From contig CALKUK010000015.1 in the NCBI GenBank assembly GCA_937996655.1, positions 248,001 through 312,000 of the forward strand: a stretch of DNA of 64,000 nt. Direction: 5' to 3'. This stretch comes from an uncultured Sphingomonadaceae bacterium. Its GTDB lineage: Bacteria > Pseudomonadota > Alphaproteobacteria > Sphingomonadales > Sphingomonadaceae. Positions 36,306 through 44,614 of this stretch are shown in pieces (positions within the stretch are counted from its first letter, which is position 1; each line of letters begins with the position of its first letter). The notes under the pieces are model-generated. The model was not told the origin of the DNA and did no database searches. It worked only from the letters and a program-made list of their open reading frames with translations. A program made the translations under genes and the position numbers.

Positions 36306-37007
36306 TCACGCGCACCAGTGAATATCAAACGCCTGTTCCGCATCCGCCAGCACGCGGCCGACGGGGAGCGGGGAGAGCGGGCCGTCCTTGATTGCCTGTT
36401 CGACGAGCGCGCGCTTGTCGGCGCCGGTCAGCACCATCAGCAATGTGCGGGCGGACAGGATCGAATGGCGTGTGAGCGTGACACGGGCGACGGGCGCTTC
36501 GGCGGGCATGGGATCGGGCAGAACGCCGACCGCGCGGCGCGCCTTGGGGGCGTTCAGGGCATCGTCCATGTCGGGACCCGCAAAGATCGATGCAGTGTGG
36601 CCATCCGTGCCGACACCCAGCCAGACGAGATCCGGCGGCCAGTGTAGGTCTTGCAGGCGCGCATCGGCTGCGTTGCCAGCGGCCTTGTGATCCTTGTTCT
36701 CAGTCGCGATGGGAAGGACGCGGGCGCCCTTGGGCATAAACGCCTTCGCCAGCATCGCGACATTGGACAACGGATTGTCCACGGCCACCAGCCGGTCATC
36801 GGTCGGGATGATCGTCACGTGCTTCCACTTGATCGGTGCAGCGGCCAGCTTTTCGTAGATCGGCAGCGGCGTCTTGCCGCCGGGCAGCGCGATCAGCGCC
36901 TGTCCGCGCGCATCGAGTGCGCTCTCGATGATGAAACCGACATCCCCGGCCACAGCTTCGGCCAGTTCTTCCATGTCGTCATAATCCCACCATTCGGCTT
37001 CGATCAT
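36306..37007 (-). CDS. pgl: 6-phosphogluconolactonase
   Basis: Enzyme of the Entner-Doudoroff/pentose-phosphate pathways (233 residues), hydrolysing 6-phosphogluconolactone. Conserved ALPGGKTPLPIYEKLA and WLGVGTDGHTASIFAG (active-site Asp/His) are present, and RVTLTRHSILSA follows. zwf and edd are not beside it; it diverges from the sugar-type MFS gene, sharing a regulatory region. Confidence 0.95.
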   Translation of the reverse strand: MIEAEWWDYDDMEELAEAVAGDVGFIIESALDARGQALIALPGGKTPLPIYEKLAAAPIKWKHVTIIPTDDRLVAVDNPLSNVAMLAKAFMPKGARVLPIATENKDHKAAGNAADARLQDLHWPPDLVWLGVGTDGHTASIFAGPDMDDALNAPKARRAVGVLPDPMPAEAPVARVTLTRHSILSARTLLMVLTGADKRALVEQAIKDGPLSPLPVGRVLADAEQAFDIHWCA

Positions 37008-37160
37008 TGGGGTATTCCTTCAGGGGTGTTTTAAGTGGCCGCGTTGCGGCTCGGTGGCCGTGGATATGGTCGCGGAGACGGATGTGCAATCCCGCATCCG
37101 CAGCCATACCCACAAAATTTCGATCTGTGCGCACAGGGAAGGCCCGCACCGCGCCTCTTT

Positions 37161-37179
37161 CTGCAATCGATTGTTGCAG
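37161..37179. promoter_or_regulatory. LacI-type operator-like palindrome
   Basis: CTGCAATCGATTGTTGCAG has perfect outer arms CTGCAA/TTGCAG and an inner CAATCGATTG palindrome. It lies in the divergent region between pgl and the MFS gene, 63 bases ahead of the latter. LacI-family operators often look like this. No LacI-family gene is in the window. Confidence 0.35.
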
Positions 37180-37242
37180 GTTGGCCCGGCGATGGCTAGC
37201 GTCGGCACACACGCGCTGCTCAAAGCCGGGGAGGAGAAGAAC

Positions 37243-38628
37243 ATGGCCAAGATGAAGCCACGGCTGTCGCTGATGCGCGTCATTGAAATGAACCTCGGCT
37301 TCCTCGGCCTCCAATTCAGCTTTGGCCTGCAGCAGGGCAATATGGTGCCCATCTATTCCTGGCTGGGCGCGGATGAAGCCACGCTCCCCATTCTTCAGCT
37401 GGCCGGGCCGATGACAGGTTTGCTGATTCAGCCGCTGATCGGCGCGCTGAGTGATAGGACCAATTCGCGCCTCGGGCGGCGGACCCCCTATTTCCTCATT
37501 GGCGCGATCATGTGCAGCCTTGGCCTGTTCTTCATGCCGCATTCGTCCAGCCTGTTGATGGCCGCGAGCCTGTTGTGGTTTCTGGATGCGGGCAACAACA
37601 TCACGATGGAGCCTTATCGCGCCTATGTGTCGGACCGGCTGGATGAGAGCCAGCATGAGCTCGGCTTTCTGAGCCAAAGCGCCTTTACCGGGCTGGCACA
37701 ATGTCTCGCTTTCCTCACACCCTCCCTGCTCGTCTATTGGTTTGGTTTTGACCGCAATGCCGTGGATGATCACAATATCCCGGACATCACCCATGTCTCC
37801 TTCCTGATCGGCGCGGTGCTCTCCATCTCAACGATCCTGTGGTCGGTCCTCCGCGTGCCGGAGTTGCCGTTATCAGACGAAGAGCAGGCCAAGATTGCAG
37901 CCGCGCCCAAATCCGCCAGCGCCACACTCGCCGAAATCTGGAACGCGATCCGCGATATGCCGCCTGCCATGCGGCAGATGGCCTGGATGAGCCTGTTCCA
38001 ATGGTATGGCATGATGGTTTACTGGAATTACGGCGTGCTCTCCATCGGACGGTCAATCTTCGACACGACGGACAAAGGCTCCGACGCGTTTCGCGAAGCC
38101 ACGCTGACGACGCAACAATTGGGAGCCTTTTACAATTTCGTCGGCTTCTTTGCCGCCTTTGCGATGATCCCGCTCTCCCGCCGATTTGGCGCGCGGCGGC
38201 TGCACATGATCTGCCTCGCGCTGGCCGGTGCCAGCCTGCTCTATCTGCCCTTCGTCACGGGGACGACGGGAGAGGCCAACGCCTTCTTCCGTGCGATGGC
38301 GATGCCGGAACTGGGCAGCCACCTGCAATTGTTGGTCGTCGCCTTCGGGCTGGGGCTTGGCTGGGCGAGCATCATGGGCAACCCCTATGTCATCCTGGCA
38401 GGGTCAATCCCGCCGGAGCGGACGGGCGTTTACATGGGCATTTTCAACATGATGATTGTCATCCCCATGCTGATCCACAGCCTCACCTTCCCGCTGCTCT
38501 ACCATCCGCTGCTCGGCGGAGATTCGCGCAACGCAATCCTCTTTGGGGGCGTCTTCCTGCTCTGTGCATCCGTGACGATGATTTGGGTGCGGGATCCAGT
38601 GCGCAGCGGCACGGCCACTGCCCCATAA
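37243..38628 (+). CDS. MFS sugar transporter (GPH/SLC45-like)
   Basis: Transporter of 461 residues with about 12 helices. Start at ATG 37243 with a GAGGAG site. The family marks are LGLQFSFGLQQGNMVPIY in helix 1, GPMTGLLIQPLIGALSDRTN with RLGRRTPYFLIG (the loop 2-3 motif), and LDAGNNITMEPYRAYVSD, matching sucrose/maltose-type H+ symporters of the SLC45/GPH group. The upstream LacI-like palindrome and the divergent pgl fit sugar uptake. The last gene of the core before the accessory region. Confidence 0.85.
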   Translation: MAKMKPRLSLMRVIEMNLGFLGLQFSFGLQQGNMVPIYSWLGADEATLPILQLAGPMTGLLIQPLIGALSDRTNSRLGRRTPYFLIGAIMCSLGLFFMPHSSSLLMAASLLWFLDAGNNITMEPYRAYVSDRLDESQHELGFLSQSAFTGLAQCLAFLTPSLLVYWFGFDRNAVDDHNIPDITHVSFLIGAVLSISTILWSVLRVPELPLSDEEQAKIAAAPKSASATLAEIWNAIRDMPPAMRQMAWMSLFQWYGMMVYWNYGVLSIGRSIFDTTDKGSDAFREATLTTQQLGAFYNFVGFFAAFAMIPLSRRFGARRLHMICLALAGASLLYLPFVTGTTGEANAFFRAMAMPELGSHLQLLVVAFGLGLGWASIMGNPYVILAGSIPPERTGVYMGIFNMMIVIPMLIHSLTFPLLYHPLLGGDSRNAILFGGVFLLCASVTMIWVRDPVRSGTATAP

Positions 38629-38631
38629 GGC

Positions 38632-39066
38632 TCAATTCAACGCGTTGGAAAAATGGTCGTGTATCGTTGTCCGATAACGAACTCTCTCCACCTGATAGGC
38701 GTCAAAAACTGACGTTTCAAGAGTTCCAACAGATGTTGATCCGACGGGTAGATTTGTTGGATAGTTAGGTAAGTTCGCCCGTATGGATGAAATCGGAGTA
38801 AGCTGACATTCCCGGCGGCCCAAGACAATGTCGGCAAGGCGCCCCATCCCTGCAGTTCCTTGCTCAAAATGATAGCCAAAATCGGAAATACGCTTGCAAT
38901 AAATCTGTCTGTTCAGTCCGATCTGAATATTTAAACCGTAGGGGTAAAGCAGGTAGCTTTGCTTCCGCGTCCCAAAATCGAGCGCCTTTATATACATCCA
39001 GAAGAGCCCGCAGTCCTTATACGGGCGTCTAGCGGCGGAAGAATCCAAAATAGATAGATGCGGCAA
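38632..39066 (-). CDS. Uncertain ORF at the end of the CD-NTase operon
   Basis: Frame of up to 144 residues overlapping the SLATT gene by 38 bases; ATG 38997 is an alternative start. No signature motif: the first half (YLLYPYGLNIQIGLNRQIYC) is hydrophobic and aromatic, the second half is unremarkable. A second frame nearby (38637-38879) also reads plausibly, so this may be a frame-shifted remnant. It ends 3 bases from the MFS stop. No function inferred. Confidence 0.35.
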   Translation of the reverse strand: MPHLSILDSSAARRPYKDCGLFWMYIKALDFGTRKQSYLLYPYGLNIQIGLNRQIYCKRISDFGYHFEQGTAGMGRLADIVLGRRECQLTPISSIRANLPNYPTNLPVGSTSVGTLETSVFDAYQVERVRYRTTIHDHFSNALN

Positions 39067-39607
39067 CAGCGGCGATGATCAGAAGGATTGACCAAAACTT
39101 AAGTGTGGCGGGGATCTTGTCTTTCCAAAAGCCGAATTTGAGCTCGGCATCGAGCCACTCGATTTGATGCTGCCCAAAAAACTTCACATGTGCCCACCAG
39201 TCACTGAACAGGATCTGCCGGCTAATCGACACCTGGTAGTATCGCGAATTGATAGCCGCCAGCTGCTCCTGAGCTCTCTCGATATTCCCGCCGCCGGCAA
39301 CCTCCCGGTACAGCGACCGTAGTTCGTTAAAGGCTTGTGTTAGCTCCTTACCGGCTGCCTCATATTCGCTGCTGCGATACATAGAGATGTAAAGCGAGGC
39401 GACGCCGACGATAATTAATATCGCGCTCGGCAGCTTTTCCGCTAGAAACGGGAAGATCAGCGACAGTACACTGGCCGCGAGCGAAATGAAGCCAATCCAG
39501 CCCGGCGCTTTTTCAACGGTATCGAACGTGGCGAAGTGCTTCTTAGCGCCAAAGCCAACGTTGTAGGCGATCTCCGCGATCGTGCGCTTCAGATCATCTT
39601 TGGTCAT
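39029..39607 (-). CDS. SLATT-domain membrane protein (predicted CBASS/SMODS effector)
   Basis: Protein of 192 residues. Two close N-terminal helices (WIGFISLAASVLSLIFPFLA and SAILIIVGVASLYISMYRS) are followed by a long soluble helical segment and a third helix near the end (FWSILLIIAAVAASIYFGF). This is the SLATT layout, predicted to form pores that kill the cell on second-messenger signalling. ATG 39607 overlaps the CD-NTase stop as TAATG, so the two are translated together. The effector role is inferred from that partner. Confidence 0.82.
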   Translation of the reverse strand: MTKDDLKRTIAEIAYNVGFGAKKHFATFDTVEKAPGWIGFISLAASVLSLIFPFLAEKLPSAILIIVGVASLYISMYRSSEYEAAGKELTQAFNELRSLYREVAGGGNIERAQEQLAAINSRYYQVSISRQILFSDWWAHVKFFGQHQIEWLDAELKFGFWKDKIPATLKFWSILLIIAAVAASIYFGFFRR

Positions 39608-40920
39608 TAGCTTTCCTCATCCTCAATGCGGACGTGTATGCGGTCGGTCGCCAAAACAACATCGTTCACAACGACATAGCACTCTACGATATGGTCGCCA
39701 TAGAAGCTCGTCGTTTCGGTCGTTTCGCCCTTTCCCGCGTCCATCAAGATTTGGCCGCGGATTTTTCCCTTGCGGATAGCGCGGGGCCCACGGTTGAGCA
39801 CCTTCCAGTAAATCCTATGCGGCTCTGGTACGTCATTACGCGCGATGTAGAAGCGCAGCGACCTGGCGGCCGGAATCCAAAGCCCCAACCGGTACATCTC
39901 GCGCAGCAGACGTGGCCGGAAACCTCTCTGATCGACCTCGCACTCGATGCGCAAGGGGTAGCGGATGTCGACGCCGAAGCGGTCCTCGACAAACTCCTCG
40001 GTATTGTCTGCTTTGTAGCCATCGGCCTCCAGGACCATCGCTTTGGCGACTTTGCCAGATGTGGTCGGGAAGCCGCGCCCGAAGACTGCGCGCCACTTCT
40101 CGTTGGAGAGGTCTGTGCCCTCGGTTTCGCACGCCTCGACGGCAATGTCGTAAGACTTCTTGGCTTTGCGCTTGAAGCTGCGCTTAACCTTCACGTGCTG
40201 GCCGCTACCCAGCGCGTTGAACCTATCCTGCTCTGGCAGTTCCGAAAGATATTTCAGGAAGTCGCGCATCATCCAGTCGAAGTAACTGTAGCTGCGATCG
40301 TCATAGTCCTCGGTGCTAATGAGGAAGTTGTGGGCCAACGTGTCGATTAACAGGCCGCCCATAGCCACGCCGTGCTTGTTGTTCCAAGATCGGGCCATTT
40401 TACACAGGCACCGCAGGTTGTAATTCTTGTCGGCGTCGACGCGGCCGATTGCTTCGATCTCCTGCTTGGGTTTCGTTGTCTTCCACTTCCCGCCGTTGTA
40501 GGTGTCCGGATAGATGAAGCCGCCATGCGCATCGGCGAATACGGGTTGCACCTCGACGTGGAAGCGCTGGTAGAGTACGCGGACGACTAGGCGGTCGACC
40601 TTGATCGTTGTCGTCGGGTATCGCTCGCTCAACGCTTTGGCGGCCGCAGACAGCAACTTCGCCTGACCGCCAGACTTGTAGGTTTCCCACGAAGTCGATG
40701 GCATGATGTAGAGCATGTCGAGGTCTGAGATGCCCTTGATCGCGGTCTTTCGGCCGTAGGACCCTACTTGGAGGCTATTGGCGATCTTCGAGTCGGTGTT
40801 TCGAAAGTTCAGATTCAACGCGCGGGTCAGTTCCTCATACCGCATCGAGATGACGTCGGTATTGTCGATAGCGATGTTGTCGAGGAAATTTTTGAAGTAT
40901 GTCGAGGTCGTCATAAACAA
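39607..40920 (-). CDS. CD-NTase (cGAS/DncV-like nucleotidyltransferase) with C-terminal AGS-C-like sensor domain
   Basis: Protein of 437 residues. The nucleotidyltransferase core has VGSYGRKTAIKGISDLDM (Gly53-Ser54, Asp66 and Asp68) and a third acid in FHVEVQPVF (Glu123). The following helical part (LIDTLAHNFL) belongs to the polymerase-beta/OAS-like fold. Residues from about 320 on (YPLRIECEVDQRGFRP to the end) match the adenylyl/guanylyl and SMODS C-terminal sensor type (AGS-C). It should make a cyclic di- or trinucleotide in response to infection and feed the SLATT protein. Start at ATG 40920 or 40914. No Cap2/Cap3 genes are nearby, which fits type I CBASS. Confidence 0.85.
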   Translation of the reverse strand: MFMTTSTYFKNFLDNIAIDNTDVISMRYEELTRALNLNFRNTDSKIANSLQVGSYGRKTAIKGISDLDMLYIMPSTSWETYKSGGQAKLLSAAAKALSERYPTTTIKVDRLVVRVLYQRFHVEVQPVFADAHGGFIYPDTYNGGKWKTTKPKQEIEAIGRVDADKNYNLRCLCKMARSWNNKHGVAMGGLLIDTLAHNFLISTEDYDDRSYSYFDWMMRDFLKYLSELPEQDRFNALGSGQHVKVKRSFKRKAKKSYDIAVEACETEGTDLSNEKWRAVFGRGFPTTSGKVAKAMVLEADGYKADNTEEFVEDRFGVDIRYPLRIECEVDQRGFRPRLLREMYRLGLWIPAARSLRFYIARNDVPEPHRIYWKVLNRGPRAIRKGKIRGQILMDAGKGETTETTSFYGDHIVECYVVVNDVVLATDRIHVRIEDEES

Positions 40921-41221
40921 AGGTTGGACCAGATTTCACCCCGAGGCGAATCTCAGCGGTTGGTTTTCGTGACAGTTCTACCCACGAATGGCAGGTTGTG
41001 GCCATCTGCTCCAACATCGGGAACGGCTGTTCTGCTGGCGGATAAGGTCAGCCGGCTTTGAAACGCAAGGGCGGTTTTGCTGTCCTAAGGACGCCGAGCG
41101 ATGCCGCCATATTGTTTGGTGGGTTCACGGAAGTGCACTGACCCTGCATGGGCAGGGACCTAATTGACGAATCAGGGCACTAATGTTCTATGTATGTTCC
41201 ACTCATCCCGGAACATGAAAC
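40921..41221. other. Divergent intergenic region between CD-NTase and umuD
   Basis: 301 bases holding the promoters of two divergent units. On the right side it has a LexA box and TTGACG -35 element for umuDC. A GAAC-N4-GTTC palindrome at 41021-41032 is described under rejected items. No further gene or RNA is seen. Confidence 0.7.
41164..41199 (+). promoter_or_regulatory. SOS promoter with LexA box for umuDC
   Basis: GTTC-N7-GTTC (41185-41199) is the exact alphaproteobacterial LexA box. A TTGACG at 41164-41169 can act as -35 element, so LexA would cover the -10 region. The umuD GTG lies 23 bases after the box. Confidence 0.85.
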
Positions 41222-41641
41222 GTGCTGCGCCCTGTCGATAATCCCACCCCTTTAGAACTGCCACTGTTTACGGTCACCGTGCCGGCCGGATTCCCGAGCC
41301 CGGCGGATGATCACATCGAGGGCAAGCTTGACCTGAACGAGCATCTTGTGCGCCGCCCAGCGGCCACCTTCTTCGTGCGGGCGTCGGGGGAATCGATGCG
41401 TGGTGCAGGGATCTTTGATGGCGACCTGTTGATCATTGACCGTGGCGTTAGCCCGCAGTCCGACGACATTGTCATTGCTATCCTGCAGGGTGAGTTGACC
41501 GTCAAACGTCTCAGGCAGGTCGACGGGAATTGGCACTTGGTTGCCGAAAACAGTGCCTATCCGTCATTGCCGCTCATTGAAGGCGACTGTGAGATTTGGG
41601 GCGTGGTGACCCATAGTATCCGGCGTCACTGTGGCCGCTGA
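41222..41641 (+). CDS. umuD: UmuD-type translesion synthesis peptidase subunit
   Basis: LexA/UmuD-family protein of 139 residues starting with GTG at 41222. The predicted self-cleavage site is VPAG near the N-terminus. The catalytic Ser is in ASGESMRGAGIFDGD and the Lys in LTVKRLRQ. After RecA-induced cleavage, UmuD' forms Pol V with UmuC. Translationally coupled to umuC: stop and start share one base (TGATG). A LexA box lies just upstream. Confidence 0.93.
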   Translation: MLRPVDNPTPLELPLFTVTVPAGFPSPADDHIEGKLDLNEHLVRRPAATFFVRASGESMRGAGIFDGDLLIIDRGVSPQSDDIVIAILQGELTVKRLRQVDGNWHLVAENSAYPSLPLIEGDCEIWGVVTHSIRRHCGR

Positions 41642-42912
41642 TGGCCACCTTCGCACTGGTCGACTGCAACAACTTTTATGCATCCTGTGAGCGGCTCTTC
41701 CAGCCCCGCCTGCGGGGGCGACCGGTCGTGGTCCTATCGAACAACGACGGCTGCGTCATAGCCCGGTCCAATGAGGCGAAGGCCCTTGGTGTCGCCATGG
41801 GCGCACCGCTGTTCAAGATCCGTAAGCTGGTCGAGGAACACGACATTGCCGTCTGCTCCTCCAACTATGCGCTCTACGGCGACATCTCCGAGCGGGTCAT
41901 GAGCGTTCTGGGATCAAATGCACCAGGCCACGAGATCTACAGTATCGACGAGTGCTTCCTCGATCTGGACCGCCTGGCTGTGCCGAACCTGACGGAATGG
42001 TGCCGTGACCTTCGGCAAACGACCCTGCAATGGACGGGCATCCCGGTTTCGGTTGGTGTGGGCCCCACCAAGACCCTAGCTAAGCTTGCCAACCGGCTGG
42101 CGAAGAAGTCAGCGAAAGCCGGCGGCGTGCTGGATCTGGTTCATCATCCGAACTGGATCGACGCCGCATTGCGCAAAACGCCGATCGGCGACGTCTGGGG
42201 CGTTGGGCGCCGTTGGAGCGTGATGCTTGAGGAGCGCGGCATGCGCACGGCTTATGACTTTGCCAGCGCGCCGGATGCCTGGGTGCGGCAGCGGATGGGC
42301 GTTGTTGGCCTGCGCACCGTTCACGAACTGCGCGGGCATGTTTGCCATGCCCTGGAAGACCAGCCTCCGCCCAAGCAGACTACTTGCTGCTCACGCACTT
42401 TCGGGACCGCGATTTACGACAAGGGTCAGGTGCATGACGCCGTAATGAGCTTTGCCGAGCGGGCGGCTGAAAAGGTCCGCCACGCGGGTCAGGTGGCAGG
42501 CGCTGTGCAGCTGTTCATCCGGACTGACCCATTCGCGCAGGACATGCCGCAGAAGTCGGCGTCAGGCTCCGCGACGTTCCACCGGCCTACGTCAGACACT
42601 CGCGACATCACTGCAGCGGTCCTGCGGATATTTGAGCGCATATGGCGGGATGGATATGGCTGGCGTAAGGCTGGTGTGCTGCTGCTCGATCTGGCTGCGC
42701 CCGGGGCTGCCCCGGCATCACTCTTCGACGTGATGGAGGCGCCAGACGATGGGCTGATGCGGGCAATCGACCGGATTAACGATCGCTATGGCCGCGGGAC
42801 CGCCACACTGGGATTGGCCCGGAAGGATGCTGAATGGCGCATGCGACGGGAGAACCTCTCGCCCAGCTTCACGACCCGGTGGGGGGATATACCTGCCGCG
42901 AAGATGGGGTAA
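41641..42912 (+). CDS. umuC: Y-family DNA polymerase UmuC
   Basis: Catalytic subunit of a Pol V-like translesion polymerase, 423 residues (normal). N-terminal ALVDCNNFYASCERLF includes the first acid; IYSIDECFLDLD gives the catalytic Asp-Glu pair. GVGPTKTLAKLANRLAKK and VWGVGRRWSVML are the thumb/HhH segments. SOS-regulated through the box ahead of umuD. Its presence on the accessory region suggests a plasmid/island-type umuDC copy. Confidence 0.95.
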   Translation: MATFALVDCNNFYASCERLFQPRLRGRPVVVLSNNDGCVIARSNEAKALGVAMGAPLFKIRKLVEEHDIAVCSSNYALYGDISERVMSVLGSNAPGHEIYSIDECFLDLDRLAVPNLTEWCRDLRQTTLQWTGIPVSVGVGPTKTLAKLANRLAKKSAKAGGVLDLVHHPNWIDAALRKTPIGDVWGVGRRWSVMLEERGMRTAYDFASAPDAWVRQRMGVVGLRTVHELRGHVCHALEDQPPPKQTTCCSRTFGTAIYDKGQVHDAVMSFAERAAEKVRHAGQVAGAVQLFIRTDPFAQDMPQKSASGSATFHRPTSDTRDITAAVLRIFERIWRDGYGWRKAGVLLLDLAAPGAAPASLFDVMEAPDDGLMRAIDRINDRYGRGTATLGLARKDAEWRMRRENLSPSFTTRWGDIPAAKMG

Positions 42913-42921
42913 GAGTAGCCC

Positions 42922-43299
42922 ATGGACGCTGCCGATCCAGACCTGCCTGACGCTGCTGTTGAACACATCAGCCAAATGCTGACGCTAGCTAAGAGCAAGC
43001 ATCAGGAGGCCATGGCGTTGCTCGGCACGCCTGATCCGAACGCACTGCCACGCCTCCGCGAAGTGCTTCGGCTACTGGAAGAGGTCGAGCTTCTGGCCGA
43101 CGATGCATCTACCTACGTCGAGGCTGACGTGATGAAGGCTGCGATCAAGGACCTGCATTTTCAACAGGCGGCCGTTCAAGCGGCGATAGCCCGGCTTGAG
43201 AGTGTGAAGGTCCAGTCGCCATGGGCGACGCCTTGGCCATGGCTTACCCTAGTTTTTCTGGCGATGCTCATGGCCCAAGTTATCGGGAAGCCCAATTAA
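42922..43299 (+). CDS. Small tail-anchored membrane protein, unknown
   Basis: Protein of 125 residues, mostly acidic helix (a segment with LREVLRLLEEVELLADDAST), ending in one C-terminal membrane helix (WLTLVFLAMLMAQVIG). It lies 9 bases after umuC and could be transcribed with it. No family recognised. Confidence 0.6.
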   Translation: MDAADPDLPDAAVEHISQMLTLAKSKHQEAMALLGTPDPNALPRLREVLRLLEEVELLADDASTYVEADVMKAAIKDLHFQQAAVQAAIARLESVKVQSPWATPWPWLTLVFLAMLMAQVIGKPN

Positions 43300-43303
43300 C
43301 CCT

Positions 43304-43960
43304 TCATTTTACCACGTCAGAGATTTTGTAGCAGGCTGCATCTTTTCGGCGGCAGGCTTCAATCTGAAATTCCAGGATCTTGTCGATTGGGCTTGAGGGG
43401 TTTTGCATGAGGAGCGATTTGGCCAACTCTGAAGCAGGATCCCACTTTTGACTGCGTCTCATTATGTCGACCAATCGCGTCGAGTGGCCGATCTTTTCGT
43501 CCGCTTCTATCTCTTCGTTTGCCAAGGCGTTCTCGAGCAATGACGCTGCACGTCCACGGCAATCGCGCGCTGAGGCGTCATCTTGACTGTCATCTGCATC
43601 CCAAGCCGCATTTAGCGCATATTCGGCGGCTTCCATTACCTGGCCCGCGCACTCCGCGACGTGGCTTGCGGTCATGAAGCGCTTTGTTAAGCTTCCGGTT
43701 CGCGACATCCATGGCCCGTCCATTAGCGACAGTTCATTCAGCAACGCTTCCGCGCCTTCGACCTTGGTCTCAATCGACGGATAGGCGTAGTGACAATGCG
43801 GGCACTCTTCGACCCAGTATGGCATGGTCGATCGCATCATCTCCGGTGGTCGCAAATCAAGATCTGGCGATCCAAATTGATTTGTACTCATGATCGCAGT
43901 CTGTTTGCTTTTTTTGCCGCAGACGGAGCATGTCCGCTGAGATCGATCCATCGTCGTCAT
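43304..43960 (-). CDS. DUF2225-like zinc-ribbon protein
   Basis: Protein of 218 residues starting at ATG 43960 (43951 possible). The N-terminus has two Cys pairs, TCSVCGKKSKQ and ECPHCHYAY, separated by a Asp/Pro-rich segment with FGSPDLDLRPPEM, the layout of DUF2225. The rest is helical (TPR-like), ending in IEACRRKDAACYK. Function unknown. It is convergent with the tail-anchored protein gene. Confidence 0.7.
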   Translation of the reverse strand: MTTMDRSQRTCSVCGKKSKQTAIMSTNQFGSPDLDLRPPEMMRSTMPYWVEECPHCHYAYPSIETKVEGAEALLNELSLMDGPWMSRTGSLTKRFMTASHVAECAGQVMEAAEYALNAAWDADDSQDDASARDCRGRAASLLENALANEEIEADEKIGHSTRLVDIMRRSQKWDPASELAKSLLMQNPSSPIDKILEFQIEACRRKDAACYKISDVVK

Positions 43961-44008
43961 CGTATGTCCTTGCTGCCATCGGCAATTCATAACCAAAAAT
44001 TTGTTGTT

Positions 44009-44034
44009 CTAGGGGGCAGGATAAAGCCCCCTAG
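44009..44034 (-). terminator. Hairpin downstream of the 44.0 kb gene
   Basis: Perfect 9-base arms CTAGGGGGC and GCCCCCTAG around an 8-base loop, 14 bases after the stop at 44048 on the minus strand. No long T run follows, so termination is probable, not certain. Confidence 0.55.
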
Positions 44035-44047
44035 AAGCTAGGCAAAT

Positions 44048-44548
44048 TCAGTATGGGATGGCTTCGGCCGTAAAGGCATTTACGAACTGCCCCGGTTGCA
44101 TGACAGCAGAACGGCCGCTTACCAGCCAAGTCGCAAACACGGCCGCAACCGTGTTACCTTTACCCTCCTGACGATGGACGCCGCGCATGGCGTAGTCATG
44201 ACCCCGAACGTTCACCTTCTCGAAGGTCACTTCGAACTTGCCGGATTTTCCGCCGACAGCTTTACCGGTCTTCCAAGTTACGCTGGCGATCACCTGCGAG
44301 CCGCGGGGGATTACAACGACACCACCATCGGTGATGTCGTTGACGACCGTAAAACCGACCTTTTGACCAACCTCGACATGCTTGGAAGAGATCTCGGCGT
44401 CGGGCGTTACCGAAATCAGTGTGCTGGCAGGAAGAGCGCGCTGAGCAACTTGTGTGGGCATTGGTGCAGGGGCGGCCGTCGCTTGGGCGCTGACTTGGTG
44501 GCTGACGGCTGCAATGGTTAGAGCCAAGGCAATGTGATGGGTTTTCAT
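44048..44548 (-). CDS. Exported protein, unknown function
   Basis: Protein of 166 residues with a clear signal peptide (MKTHHIALALTIAAVSHQVSAQA). The mature part is beta-rich: STLISVTPDAEISSKHVEVG, VIPRGSQVIASV and VTFEKVNVRGHDYAM. The last third has VAAVFATWLVSG. Similar to short exported proteins near envelope genes in sphingomonads, but I do not recognise a named family. Confidence 0.7.
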   Translation of the reverse strand: MKTHHIALALTIAAVSHQVSAQATAAPAPMPTQVAQRALPASTLISVTPDAEISSKHVEVGQKVGFTVVNDITDGGVVVIPRGSQVIASVTWKTGKAVGGKSGKFEVTFEKVNVRGHDYAMRGVHRQEGKGNTVAAVFATWLVSGRSAVMQPGQFVNAFTAEAIPY

Positions 44549-44578
44549 ATGGAAGGCTTTCTGCAGAGGGGGAAGCGT

Positions 44579-44604
44579 CCCGGGGCATCCGCAGATCCCC
44601 CGGG
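44579..44604 (-). terminator. Hairpin upstream of the exported protein and downstream of the barrel gene
   Basis: Arms CCCGGGG/CCCCGGG with an inner ATC/GAT pair. It lies in the 66-base gap after the beta-barrel protein (starting at 45181) on the minus strand. It lacks a T tract, so it may be a stabilising stem. Confidence 0.4.
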
Positions 44605-44614
44605 AGAATAGGGG

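Noticed and set aside
41021..41032. GAAC-N4-GTTC palindrome upstream of the CD-NTase
   Set aside because: It matches the Gram-positive SOS box form, but this organism's box is GTTC-N7-GTTC; a chance match is likely.
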